The notes under the pieces are model-generated. The model had not been told where the DNA came from. It saw only the letters and a program-made list of their open reading frames with translations, and did no database searches. A stretch of 42,500 nucleotides of DNA from Symbiodinium natans (lineage: Eukaryota; Sar; Dinophyceae; Suessiales; Symbiodiniaceae), in contig CAJNDS010002161.1 of the NCBI GenBank assembly GCA_905221605.1, positions 461,033 to 503,532 on the forward strand. The letters are read 5' to 3'. Shown here piece after piece: positions 1 to 9,670 of the stretch (positions are counted from its first letter, which is position 1; each line of letters starts with the position of its first letter). A program made the translations under genes and the position numbers.

Positions 1-1180
1 AGAAGTGGCATAAAAAACCGTAGAAACCCGTAGGTCATGATTGCGTGAAGAAAATTTAGGAAATGACGACGTGACGGTCATATCTTCTTTGATTGAGATT
101 GGTGTGGTGCGGGCTTGATGAAATTGAGTCTCTGGCGCCGGCGTTGACATGTAATCACAACTGCTCTTCTCGCGTTCTTTGCACCAGTCCATGCTGCCAG
201 GCCTCAACGTTTTGTTGCTCTGAATATTTTCTCAAGGAGTTGCTGCCGCTGTTAATTATTTTTTTGCTGCGCCAGGTGCGGACATAGGGTCGCGCGACAG
301 CCTGTTCACGTCCAGCTTTTGCCAAAAAACACATTTCAAGCAATAATCTTTTATGGTTCTGTCAGACCCCATCGTTTCTGTCAACTTGGAGGCTGACGAT
401 TGAGAAGTTAGTGAGTTGTCCTTCAACAATGGTCACACCATAGCCTCTATGTCCCTGCGACCTTTTGTTGCGCTTTCTCTCCTTTTATTGTTCATGAAGC
501 GCTCCTCTGGCACAAGGGATGCAACTTGCATGGCCTCATAGCCCCTTTCACTCCCTTTCTTAGAAAAAGCAGCGCAAGCCAGAGAGGCTGCCCACATAAA
601 CTCCAGCTTACCTAGAACTGCTATAACAAAAACGGTAGTGACTACAGTTTTGCGTCACTCGCATGTGTGGTGGACATGTCATGCCCAGTACGTTGATGGG
701 CCATTCCGAGAACCACACGGAATGACATCTTGTACATCTTGTGAATCAATATACCGTAATCATTGTATGGCATGCATGGCAGCGGAACGAAGCAAGACAG
801 TTTTGCATGTGTGACGCGCCCACACTTCCTACTGCAACCGCCATCCCGTCTTGTGAAAAAGAGGACAGCCCTGAGAAAGCTGTGATCCGTGTTGCCACAA
901 CCTGTTTTCAAGATAACCTGTTTCATTGCACACCATGTTCCACAGCCAACCTGCCTCCATGAAGATGAGCAATGCTGGAATCTACGAGGGTTGAAGCCGA
1001 TGGCATGGCCATTTTGAAACTCAGCAGTAAAGCGTGATTGCTGGCCACGACACCCTCAGGTCAAAAACACAAATCTGTCAGAAACCTGTACATTTGCCAA
1101 CATGAGGTTTCTGCAGCTGCTCAAGAAAATGCCACTGTTGCATGGTGGCGACTTTTGTTTGCAACTTTTGGGATCCAGGT
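1..1180. other. Non-repetitive stretch, no gene recognised
   Basis: This stretch lacks the telomere-like arrays that fill most of the window. It holds only open frames under 100 codons on either strand, none with a recognisable motif or a convincing splice pattern. It may be intergenic or intronic sequence. Nothing further can be supported. Confidence 0.5.
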
Positions 1181-1230
1181 AAGCCCTAAGCCCTAAGCCC
1201 TAAACCCTAAACCCTAAACCCTAAACCCTA

Positions 1231-1313
1231 GGATCGGGCGCGGCCTTCTTGACATCTGGCTCCGGGGGCACCTCCGTTCGCTGCGGCGCTCGGCCACCTG
1301 CCACGCTTCAGCT
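1231..1313 (-). CDS. Possible exon in an R-F spacer
   Basis: This GC-rich spacer lies between a CCCTAAA array and a TTTAGGG array. On the minus strand one frame is open throughout and reads like protein (for example RTEVPPEPDVKKAAPD), ending in an array-derived stop. No family is recognised. Other frames are also partly open, so this is a weak call that rests mainly on the recurring R-spacer-F context. Confidence 0.25.
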
Positions 1314-2100
1314 GTTTAGGCCTGTAGGGGTAGGGTTTAGGGTTTAGGGTTTAGGGTTTGGGGTTTAGGGTTTAGGGTTTGGGGTTTAGAGTTTAGGGTT
1401 TAGGGTTTAGGGTTTAGGGTTTAGGGTTTAGGGGTTAGGGCTTAGGGCTTAGGGCTTAGGGTTTAGGGTTTAGGGCTTAGGGTTTTGGCATGCTAGAAAG
1501 ACCTCATGAAGGGCTTGCTGTAGGGTTTAGGCAGTGAAAGGTTTAAGGGTTTAGGTCTGGGCTTTCACTGCTGAAAACTTCTGGCTGGCTTGAGGACGGA
1601 GGGTTCTTAAGGCTTAAGGTCTACTAACCCAGCTGTGCAGCCCAACAGCCAGCAAGAACAAAAATGATCAAGGACCGGCATTCCGGATTTCCGTTCCGTT
1701 TCGGGCGTCGTTTTAGCCCCACGTCTAGAGACAGACAGCCAACACTGCGGCGGCTGGGAATGAAGGAGTGAGTCATCATAAAGCCACCCCCGGGCCCCCC
1801 CCCCCCAAAAAAAAAAAAAAACAACAAAAAAAAAAAAAACAGGCTCAGGGTTTGGGGGGCTTCGGGTTTACGAGCTTATCATGAAGTATCTAAAGCTCGC
1901 ATTTCTGATTGTTGGCTGAATGCCAATCCCATCCTCATGACCTGGCGGCCCTAAACCCAAACCCCCAAACCCTAAACCCTAAGCCTTAAACCGAAAACCT
2001 TAAACCCCAAACCCTAACCCTAGACCCCTAAACCCTAAACCCTAAAGCTGCTTATAAACCCTAAACCCTAAACCCAAAACCCAAAACCGAAAACCCTACT

Positions 2101-2223
2101 CCCAAACAAGGTCTTGGACCCTATGCCAGGGATAAGGCGGGAGGGAAGGCCTCGCCGCGGGCGCGAAGTACATCGAATGAGGATGAGCGCCACCTCCCAA
2201 CACCCCAAAGTCGACCCACAACC
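2101..2223 (-). CDS. Possible exon in an R-F spacer
   Basis: The 123-bp spacer is open on both strands. The minus-strand frame contains the plausible segment VDFGVLGGGAHPHSMYFAP followed by RPSLPPYPWHRV; the plus-strand frame contains KAGGKASPRARSTSNEDER. The minus frame looks more like a folded protein but this is a judgement by eye. Flanks are CCCTAAA on the left and TTTAGGG on the right. No family recognised. Confidence 0.25.
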
Positions 2224-2786
2224 GTTTAGGGGTTTAGGGTGTAGGGTTGAGGGTTTAGGGTTTAGGGTTTAGGGGTGTGGGGGTGTAGGAATTTCGGGTT
2301 GAGGGTTCGGGGTTTAGGGTTGTGTTTGGATTTGGGAAGTTAGGGTTTAGGGTTTAGGGTTTAGGGTTTAGGGTTTAGGGTTTAGGGTTTAGGGTTTAGG
2401 GTTTAGGGTTTAGGGTTTAGGGTTTAGGGTTTAGGGAGCAGTTTGATGGCGTAAACCCGAAGCACTAAACGTCAAACCTCTTAAGCCTAAAGCCCGAGGC
2501 ACCACAAACCATGTCATAAACCTTTCGACCTGACTTGTACAGGCAGAGTCTCTCACAGCGCTTAGGGACTAAAGCTTTGGGGTTTCGGGCCTCCGAGTCT
2601 TGAGGATTTGAGGCATCCAGTTCTGGGAACACCCCTCCTAAAACGCCTAATTGCGCCCCCCCTAAACCCTAAACCCTAAACCTCAAACCCCTGCATCTCC
2701 TTAAAGGCGACATAGCGGTAATCCAATTGCAGACAATACACCCCACACCCCCCAACCCGACAGTCAGCCCCTACCTGAAGCTGTAG

Positions 2787-2905
2787 GTACTAAAGCGTAG
2801 AAGGAGGGACCCTAGGGACCCCCAATCTTGTTTCCCCTATATAACTTTATATAACCCCCTATACATTCTATATATATATATATATATCCCTATGTACCCC
2901 AAGTA
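2787..2905 (+). repeat. Dispersed repeat, copy 1 of 2 (TATA-rich)
   Basis: The segment begins with a GTAGAAGGAGGGACCC-like motif, continues through CCCCTATATAAC and a (TA)n run at 2867-2887, and ends in short CCCTAT-rich blocks. A diverged copy in the same orientation lies at 3601-3705. Function unknown; it could be a short non-autonomous element. Confidence 0.6.
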
Positions 2906-3512
2906 GCCCCTGAAGACCCCTCAATCACCTTTAAATCACCCCTAGGTTCCCTTATAAGGGTCCCTCCTGTAGTCCCTTTAAGGCAGTAGAGACAGTCACG
3001 CGCCTTGTGGCTGAGAGGGAGGTTCTCGATCAAGGACCTGGGCGTACTTTTTTGATGCTTGGGGTTGACGGGGCTTGCTTAGGGTTTAGGGTTTAGGGTC
3101 TAGGGTTCAGGGTGCTTAAGGGCCTTAAGGGTGTTGACCCTATATACTGCCCTAAATCGCAAAGCCTGCCTAACCTCCATGACCTGCGCTGAACCCTATG
3201 TCCCTATTCATTCTTAATATTCATTCTTAACTTGGTAGCCAGTAACCAAATTCTAAGAAGTGCATTTTGGGGGTTGTTGACTTTATAAGGGAACCTTGAA
3301 CCCCAAAAAGGAAGGGTACCAAGTGCTAATTCCGAACGGTGTGCCCATGATGCCAGCAGTATGCAAGAGTCTTGGAGAAGCAACCGCCTGTACTGCCACA
3401 ACAACTCCGAAATCCACAGAATCAACATGTGCTCCCATGCTCACACCCTCAATGAACCCTAAACCCGAACCGTGAACCCTAAACTGCAAACCCTAAACCC
3501 TAAGCCCTGAAG

Positions 3513-3602
3513 CGTTCTTCTGATTGCTGGGTCACTGGAAAGATTCTTCCTCTCCCCTGGGGAAGGCCGCGAGAAGTTGGGCAGCAGCCTGCCCAGTCTT
3601 AA
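3513..3602 (+). CDS. Possible terminal exon
   Basis: Directly after a CCCTAAA array ending in CCCTGAAG, a plus-strand frame runs KRSSDCWVTGKILPLPW, then GRPREVGQQPAQS, and stops at TAA (3600-3602). The AAG just before it could be a 3' splice site. The composition is protein-like but no family is recognised. The stop lies where the TATA-rich dispersed repeat begins. Confidence 0.35.
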   Translation, partial: RSSDCWVTGKILPLPWGRPREVGQQPAQS

Positions 3603-3705
3603 GGGGTAAAAGGAGGGACCCCTAGAAGGGACCATTAATCTTATTCCCCTATATAACCCATATATATATATATATACCTTATATGGTCCCTATAGTCCCT
3701 TGACA
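3601..3705 (+). repeat. Dispersed repeat, copy 2 of 2 (TATA-rich)
   Basis: Diverged copy of 2787-2905: AAAAGGAGGGACCCCTAG, then TTATTCCCCTATATAACC, then (TA)n at 3661-3676. It has the same orientation as copy 1. Confidence 0.6.
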
Positions 3706-4046
3706 GTCAAGCCTAAGACACCCGAAACCCTAATGCCCCACCCCACCCCCCCCCCTCCCCGCATGCGGCTGTTGAGCTTCAACCAAGCAAGGGGCAGAAG
3801 ACCCCTAAACCCTAAACCTTATAAACTCTGAACCTTACTTAAACCCTAAACCCTAAACCCATCCAGGCCAGGGTAGGCGCTAACCCCGACACTCTGAAAC
3901 CTTATAGGCTCAGGGCTCAGCTCTGTTCGTAGCGATTGCTATCGTGTTGACCAACTTGTGTTCGTACTGTTAAGGTCTATCATCATCGCCATTAGTATGT
4001 TTCGGCTACGAAAAGAAGTATGCATTTCCCGCAAGCATTCATGCAT

Positions 4047-4047
4047 G

Positions 4048-4092
<45 letters not shown>

Positions 4093-4106
4093 GGTCGTCA
4101 TCGTCA
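4047..4106. repeat. CAT microsatellite on the left edge of the LINE
   Basis: An uninterrupted (CAT)n run of about 15 units followed by GGTCGTCATCG variants. It is the left half of the microsatellite into which the LINE inserted; the right half starts at 17930. A poly-histidine open frame across it is an artefact of the repeat. Confidence 0.95.
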
Positions 4107-4120
4107 TCGTCATCGTCAAC
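4107..4120. repeat. Target site duplication of the LINE, left copy
   Basis: TCGTCATCGTCAAC occurs here and, identical over 14/14 bases and in the same orientation, at 17916-17929. The two copies lie at the 3' and 5' ends of the minus-strand LINE. A 14-bp duplication is a usual size for target-primed reverse transcription. Confidence 0.75.
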
Positions 4121-4309
4121 TCTTCTTCCTTCGCAGTGAGAGTCGTCCCTCAGCTAGCGTGCGCTACAGTGTGGTTCACCTTGCACACCGGCCGATTACA
4201 CGGCTTAGCACGTATGCTCTTAGAGAAAAGCCGCTTGCTATTGAAGCGGGGTCCCTGTTTGTACTCAAATAAAAACTCATCGTTCAGTCATCTCCCAGGC
4301 TTGCATCTG

Positions 4310-5557
4310 CTAAGGGCTCGCTGCCCTTGCGAAGAACCTCCTTATATCCTGCGCAGTGACAGAATTGGCTTGTCCGTGAATCAGTCCACGGTTTCCAGAT
4401 TGATGATGCGAGGCAGGACCCGAGCGTACTGGTTGCGAGCTGACTTCTGGCTCTGACGGTAGTAGTACGCTTTCTGGTCGCAGATCAGTCGCTTGATCTG
4501 GTATCACAAGGTGCCGTGTCTCTGCTGCAAGATGCGGAGGTCCTGCATGAGCTGACGCAAGAGGATCTTCTGGAGATTCATGTGGCTCGCCACCTATGCC
4601 TCTTTGCGCATATCTATGTATCTCAGCCAAACTCGAGCCATGAGCACTTGGAGCACTGCTGGACCCTGGCGGTGAGGCCTCGACTCCAGTGGTCGTGGCT
4701 GGGCCCAATGCACTTGCACGATCATGTGAAAAGTCGGTGTTTTCACACACACGGGCAATGACAAGAACATACATATCCCGGCTAATCTGCAGAACACTTT
4801 CCGAATCAAGGACTTTTGGCGGCTGTGCATCATCAAGTGCTGTGAAGCCTTCTTCACTCGGCAGCGCTACAGTGTAGTGACCTGCTGAAGGTACATTGCC
4901 ATGATGACGAATGACAGCTACTGTTTTGTAGGGTAGCCACCTTACGCCTATTGCCTGATCTGCAAGGAAAAGCGGCACTTCCAACTCGCGGGGAATGTCC
5001 TACCACTGTGCTGTTTTGCGTATCCTGCCTTTCCTGCTGTGAAAGCGTGGAAGTTGCAGGAAAAGCCAAGGCATTGGTTGCACCATCGCCTGTCTATGTT
5101 CCTGGGCCGACCAGTGGTTTACAAGATCTTGGATGTTGGGGCTATGCTTTGGGGGCGCTAACAACCCTATGCATTTGGAGAGGGGGGGTAGGCTCTGTGC
5201 AGGCAATGGGCTGTTCTGGCACCTGTCTGCGTCCCTGCCATACCCCTTGGAGAGACCTTGGCAGGAGTCTCGAGTGAACGAAGTCAACGAACTCGCATGT
5301 GTCATGCTGGCGCTCAGGCGCTTGCCACCCCAAAGTTGTGAACCCCAGGAGCCCGAAGGCTCTGCCCCTTTGCTGACCTTGTAGTCGCTGAAACACATTT
5401 GGCATTTGGGCATGAAGGCCAACAAACTGCACAGCTGCATCTAGGGCATAGAGAAATGCAATGGCATAGCAATGGTTGCCAGGATTATGCAAGCTGAAGT
5501 TTGGAAGGCTGCACACATTGGGGCGCGGACGCACTGTTGCAGCATGAGCCACACTTG
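4310..5557 (-). pseudogene. LINE C-terminal ubiquitin-specific-protease-like (C19) domain, broken
   Basis: Three pieces in two frames together show the landmarks of a USP/C19 cysteine protease. The Cys box is NPGNHCYAIAF (about 5455-5487), followed by QHDTCEFVDF (about 5280-5309), which matches the usual Q-D-A-x-E-F block. The middle segment has HWSAQ and LFLQLPRF (about 5041-5058). The His box is GHYTVALP with TALDD and then MYVLVIARV (about 4760-4882), matching the family's GHY...FDD...Y-x-L-x-Y. Breaks are a frame change at the seven-G run 5182-5188 and an in-frame TAG at 5000-5002. In the family this domain removes ubiquitin; a role in processing the LINE polyprotein or in host evasion is inference. 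After the domain an S/P-rich tail continues to the stop at 4310. Confidence 0.75.
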
Positions 5558-6495
5558 TCAGTGGCCGTACACCCACTGAGCCAACTGCTCCGCTAGGGGA
5601 GACTTCTTGAGTGTTCCCCGTTTCAGGGAGATGCCCACAAGCTGCCAGGCCGAGCTTCCAATCAACGTGCACATTGTCTCGTGCATCTCGTTGGCTTTCT
5701 CTCCCCGTAGGGAAATTTCGAGGACGAAAGTGGCTGGGGGTTTGGAGCTCGCGTTCGCTTCCAGGCTTTTCAGTGACTGCGTACTGTTGAACTTCTGCAC
5801 TATCTCTCCCTTCATGTGCTCCAACAGAAATGTGTATTGGCGCACAATTTCTTGATGACTCATGCTTTCGCGGCTTGCATCTAGGACCATTTTCTTGCTT
5901 CGGTGACAGTAGCGCAGGAATGTCCAGCCCCCCGTCTCGTTCATCCATCCTGCTGCCTTCAACTTGCCCTGGCCTTCGCTGGTGGAGGCCATTTTCTGAA
6001 TCCTGGCCAGGATCTCCTTGATCAAGCACGCCATCAGCAATGTTCTCAGCGGGGATTGAAGCTCCGATGTGGAGCTGTTGTCCTGGCGCCGCTTGTGCCA
6101 TTGCTCGGAGATGGAATGCAGGTTCGGGATGATGCTGGCATAGTCCTGCCTCATAAACATGATGAACACTTTGTCCACCCGTTGGGCTGCAAGCATCTCC
6201 TCGTGCTGCAGCATGAGCTTGGCCATTGCTCGACTCTGCGGGTCCATTGGTGGCTGCTGTTTCGGCCAACGGGGGCCCCTCGGAGCAAATGGCGCCTGGC
6301 GATGAGGCTGCTGCTTGCCACGCTGACCAAACAGTGGACTGGGCTCGGGTCGAGGGCGTTTGGGGGGTTGACTCATCTCCGAGGGCTCCGACAGTTCTTC
6401 CTGCAAGGTCTCCGCTGCGGCTCGCTGCAGCAGTGAAGGATCGCAAAAGGCGAAGATGTCCGCCTCCGGATTCAGTCCCGCTGCATCGGTCCTGG
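5558..6495 (-). pseudogene. LINE ORF, conserved region between zinc fingers and protease
   Basis: This frame reads as well-formed protein: NPEADIFAF and PSLLQRAAAETLQ upstream of a proline-rich stretch (KRPRPEPSPLF), then a helical region with MDPQSRAMAKLMLQHEEML, SIIPNLHSISEQWHKRR and ETGGWTFLRYCHRS, and ends at a stop at 5558 (VYGH). I do not recognise a family. It lies one frame off the zinc-finger piece, with the break near 6490-6500, and one frame off the Cys box that follows, with the break near 5560. The ancestral ORF was therefore probably continuous across all three. Confidence 0.75.
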
Positions 6496-7918
6496 GACCA
6501 TTGGTAGCGGATTCGTGCTATGCACAGCTGGTAAAGCACAACACATTGTTGGGAGTGACGCCCTGGGGCTCCCACATTTCTCTTGCACCAGGGACAGGTC
6601 CGGTTTCGAACCAGTTGGCTTTTGAAGCTGTGGCACAAAGTTAACGCTCTAGCATGTAGACCTGGTGTCTCACCTTCATGAATCTTAACAATGTGCTGTT
6701 TTATGTGAGTGAAGCTAGCTACCCACATGTGACACAGGCTGCAATGAGTCTGCAGGTCAATGCGCAGTTGAGGCTCTCTGAGAAGACTCTCCCAATCATG
6801 CTGTCTGTTGCGAAAAAGGGCACGATCAATCAAAGGCAGGTTTTGTTGCGTGTCAGTCGCTGCGTCATCCGGGGCTACAGCCGGCACAGGCAGCTGATTG
6901 TCCGCGACCTGGGCATCAGTGGCAGATATGGGATGTTTGCTCAGGCTTTCTCCTCCGAGCTTCTCACAAGCACCGCTTTCTATATGAACCCGAAGGTTTT
7001 GCCATCGGTAGAAGGACCTCAGGCAAAGCTGGCAGCGAGGAAGGCCGCCGCACGCGTGAATCCGGGGCACAAACTTGACAGGTGTGCTGGCAGCACGTGG
7101 TGGCAGAAGCTTGTGGGCCACCTGACAGTGGATTCTCATGGCATTCTCAGTGACGAACATGGCATCACACTCTGGGCATGGTATCTGCGGAGTTTCAGGC
7201 TCAGGCGGGGCATCATCATGCTCCGCTTGCTGCGCAATCAGAGCCTGTAAGGAGGCAACAAGTTGCTGCACATGCGCCAAAATGCACTCCTGCGTGGTGA
7301 TGTCAGGGGAAGCAACGGCCTTGATCAGCAGATTCTGCTGAAAGCGCTGAAGCGCCGTCAACAGCAGGCTGCCAGGCATGTCAAGGCCCGCCTGGGTCCA
7401 AATGTCGCGATTGGGAATGCGTGTGACGTGCGCTGGCTGCTTTTGAATGGCTCTCAAGTGCTTAGTGCAGGCTTTAGTGAGGCGCTCAAGGCCGTGCTTG
7501 GTAATGCCCACTGCTGACAGCGAGTAAAGCATACTAGTGGACACACACGCCAACCAAAGCCGAGTCCGGTGATGAATGGTTAAATGGTGTTTACCATTCA
7601 AGGGCTTGCGCAGGGCAATGTACTTGGCCTGGCCAGCCTGTACACGATGCGCAAGATTTTTGTCAAGTCGGTGCTGGTAAGTGACTTTGGTGCCTAAATA
7701 TTCATGTTCATCTTTGACGGGGATGAGCTGTTCCTCGCCGTGAACAGTGATGACAAGATGCCTGACACCATTCTTGAGGCGAGTGTGTTCATGCAAGATC
7801 GCCTTAGCTTGTTTGCCTTCAAGTCTTACCAGTATGGCAGTTTTCCGATAGTTTATGGACATTTTGAAGGTGGTAAGGGTCTCAAGCACAACAACAAGCT
7901 CATTTATGGCATCGTCCC
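6490..7918 (-). pseudogene. LINE ORF, RT thumb and zinc-finger piece downstream of the insertion
   Basis: The piece begins exactly at the border of the nested element. It continues the RT past the FADD motif: MSINYRKTAILV, then HEYLGTKV, the conserved post-RT YLG block, then the helical thumb (RLWLACVSTSMLYSL). It is followed by zinc-binding motifs: CPECDAMFVTENAMRIHCQV, CQLCLRSFYRWQNLRVHI, CSLCHMWVASFTHIKQH and CPWCKRNVGAPGRHSQQC. Such fingers in LINEs bind nucleic acid. The open frame itself continues to 5142, but between about 6490 and 5560 it is the wrong frame. It has no start codon of its own, being the middle of a longer protein. Confidence 0.9.
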
Positions 7919-7987
7919 TGAGCTGTGTTTCAACTAGTAGTTTCTTTCATGTGACAACACGTTACTTGACTCTGTCATTCATTGCTC
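7919..7987 (+). repeat. A1 repeat, left terminus
   Basis: 69 bp starting TGAGCTGTGTTTC, identical to A2 at 14087-14155. The sequences diverge right after ATTGCTC. Confidence 0.97.
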
Positions 7988-8015
7988 AAGCTGCTCAGGG
8001 GAGGTCAAAAGGTTG

Positions 8016-8840
8016 ATGTCCATACGCGTCGTGGGTGCAGCTGCCGTGTCCGGGCTCACTGGACTTGCAGTGCATCAGAGCTGGCGAGCTTGGATTGCAC
8101 AAAGTGTCGCGAGGGAGGTGGTCAGCTTTGTTGGCCATCAAGTCTTGTCTTCACAGGGAGCTACAGATTTTTTGTGGCAGGGCGCGCGGAAGCTGTTCGT
8201 GGTGGGCGGAGTCTTATTATTGTTGGAGTGGATTCCTTTAATCGTACTCTGTCTTCGCCTGGTCGTATATCTATTTCTGAGGGGCTCGTATTGGGTGCTT
8301 CGTGGGAGCACTGAACTACTGCATCTCTGGAATTGTATAGGCGAGTGGGTGTTGGAGCAATTTCTCGCGTGGTGGCTGCGCTACAGTCGAACAGACCAGT
8401 TTTCCTTAACCTGCGACGTGATGGCAGCCGCAGGAGCAGGGCAATTCCAGATAGGCACTTTTGCCGTGGTGGAAAGGCCTCCTCATCACGACGAAGTGTT
8501 TGTGGTGGGGCATGGACCCGGCCAAGGAGAGATTCTTACCCGCACCACCTCCGAGGATGGAGGAGAATGGATCTGGGCTGTGGTGCTTCCAGTAGCAGGC
8601 CACATGAGTGCTTCCGTCATGGTGGGAGCTGCAAGCCGACGTCCTCCGCATGGAGTTGGGGCGGACGCAGTGAACTGGGTCTGCACTCCTCCAAATGCAG
8701 GGGCAAAGTGGTTTCCAACAGCGGCAGAGTCACAACAGGTCATCAGGGATGGCACAGTCCTTTTGCAACAGCTGCAGATAGCGGGTGCAGGAAGTTATCC
8801 GGCACAGCCGGTCGGCTGGAGCCCGTGCCGCTGCCGGTAG
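8016..8840 (+). CDS. Gag-like ORF, N-terminal part, with membrane segments
   Basis: The first protein of the tyrosine-recombinase element starts at ATG 8016, about 30 bp after A1. It has a strongly hydrophobic stretch (LFVVGGVLLLLEWIPLIVL, then VVYLFL) at about residues 65-95, predicted by eye as one or two membrane helices. A soluble region follows, with MAAAGAGQFQIGTF and GEWIWAVVLPVAGH. Protein-like sequence runs to about YPAQPVGW, then the frame stops at 8840. The continuation is clearly in another frame from about 8813. A membrane-anchored gag-like protein is unusual for this class. No family was recognised. Confidence 0.7.
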   Translation: MSIRVVGAAAVSGLTGLAVHQSWRAWIAQSVAREVVSFVGHQVLSSQGATDFLWQGARKLFVVGGVLLLLEWIPLIVLCLRLVVYLFLRGSYWVLRGSTELLHLWNCIGEWVLEQFLAWWLRYSRTDQFSLTCDVMAAAGAGQFQIGTFAVVERPPHHDEVFVVGHGPGQGEILTRTTSEDGGEWIWAVVLPVAGHMSASVMVGAASRRPPHGVGADAVNWVCTPPNAGAKWFPTAAESQQVIRDGTVLLQQLQIAGAGSYPAQPVGWSPCRCR

Positions 8841-9670
8841 CGATGCCGGTGGCCCCAGCAAATGTCGGGGCGCCAGGCGCGGGGGCGGCAGGTGGCGCGG
8901 CCGGGGTGGCCGGGCTGGGGCTTCAGGGGCAAGGCGCCGCTGGTGGAGACGCCGCAAGCCAGCTGGACCTACGCAGCTTGGAGGCGGCAGTGAAGCAGTT
9001 ACAGGCCCTGTCTTTGGCGGAATCCAGGAAGGACAAGAAGGATCGCAAGAAAGGCAAGAAATCCAAGAAGAAGAAGAAAAGCCACAAGAAGGACAAGAAG
9101 AAGAAGAAGCGACGCGGGTCCAGCAGCAGTTCTTCCAGCAGCCGGTCGCGGAGTCGCAGTTCAAGCAGCTCAAGCAGCAGCAGCGACAGTTCCAGCGGAA
9201 AGCCTTTGCGGTGGAAAGACAAGGGGAAGAGCAAGCGTGTGAGCTACGACGACTTGTCCCACGTCGACGGCTTGAAGTGGAAGAAGAAAGGGGATCTGGT
9301 GGCATTTGCTTCGAAGCATCCAGGTGCGCTGACGGCCCACTTCCTGGCAGGGGTGTACGCCAGGCTGTCAAAGGGCACGTTGAGCAAGTCAAGCCAGCTC
9401 AGGGAGGCCTCGGTGGCGGCTTGGGCGCACCAGTTCACAGGGCTCACGGAGATCCGAGACTTGAAGGAGGTGCTCACGTTGGCGGAGATCTTGGACTCTG
9501 TGAATCGCCGGGAGATCGAGAGGGCCATGGACATCTTGTGCCAAAGGATTCTTGCTATCCAGGCGGCGAAGATGAAAGGGGGCAGCTGGGAGAAAGCGGA
9601 GGCCATCGAGTTGGTCAACACCCAGAAGAGCCTGGCCAGCACGTCCATGCTGGCCCTGACCAACTCCTGA
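8813..9670 (+). CDS. Gag-like ORF, C-terminal part (frame -1 to the previous piece)
   Basis: From LEPVPLPVAMPVAPAN the natural protein continues here: an Ala/Gly-rich linker, a short helix (LEAAVKQLQALSLAESR), a lysine-rich block (KKGKKSKKKKK), a serine/arginine block of about 35 residues, and a globular end with KHPGALTAHFLAGVYARL and RREIERAMDILCQRILAIQ. It stops at TGA 9668-9670. The basic and SR-like blocks suggest nucleic-acid binding, as in a gag. I see no slippery heptamer at the frame change, so a single-base indel or sequencing error is more likely than programmed frameshifting. Confidence 0.75.
   Translation, partial: RLEPVPLPVAMPVAPANVGAPGAGAAGGAAGVAGLGLQGQGAAGGDAASQLDLRSLEAAVKQLQALSLAESRKDKKDRKKGKKSKKKKKSHKKDKKKKKRRGSSSSSSSSRSRSRSSSSSSSSSDSSSGKPLRWKDKGKSKRVSYDDLSHVDGLKWKKKGDLVAFASKHPGALTAHFLAGVYARLSKGTLSKSSQLREASVAAWAHQFTGLTEIRDLKEVLTLAEILDSVNRREIERAMDILCQRILAIQAAKMKGGSWEKAEAIELVNTQKSLASTSMLALTNS
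8990..9220 (+). other. Lys-rich and Ser/Arg-rich low-complexity block inside gag
   Basis: An AAGAAG-rich lysine tract (about 9030-9110) is followed by an AGC/TCC serine tract (about 9115-9205). The shadow frames of this block produce spurious Gln/Glu-rich and Leu-rich open frames on both strands. Confidence 0.9.

Larger units (their letters stand above)
1182..3960. repeat. Interstitial telomere-like repeat mosaic, section 1
   Basis: Short arrays of the heptamer TTTAGGG (F) or its complement CCCTAAA (R) alternate with unique spacers. Visible arrays are R 1182-1230, F 1326-1485, R 1949-2095, F 2224-2435 (with a long uninterrupted run at 2341-2435), R 2663-2695, F 3080-3112, R 3440-3510 and R 3805-3860. 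TTTAGGG is the telomere unit of plants, dinoflagellates and chromerids. Because the orientation flips repeatedly and the arrays are internal, this is not a chromosome end. Unique stretches over 300 bp (about 1486-1945, which includes C and A homopolymers at 1796-1840, and 2700-3075) hold no gene I can support. Confidence 0.95.

Noticed and set aside
3958-4272. 104-codon frame with a 14-histidine run
   Set aside because: It is a translation of the CAT microsatellite and the adjoining LINE 3' end.
5142-6490. The middle of the 915-codon minus-strand frame (about 6490-5560) as protein
   Set aside because: The protein-like sequence is in the neighbouring frame there; this frame is low-complexity and becomes real again only at the protease Cys box.
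8790-8820. Programmed -1 frameshift in gag
   Set aside because: No slippery heptamer or clear downstream structure is visible; a simple indel explains it.
8785-9668. N-terminal third of the 1390-codon plus-strand frame as protein
   Set aside because: It is a Gln/Glu/Arg-rich shadow of the gag frame; real pol sequence starts only around the gag stop.
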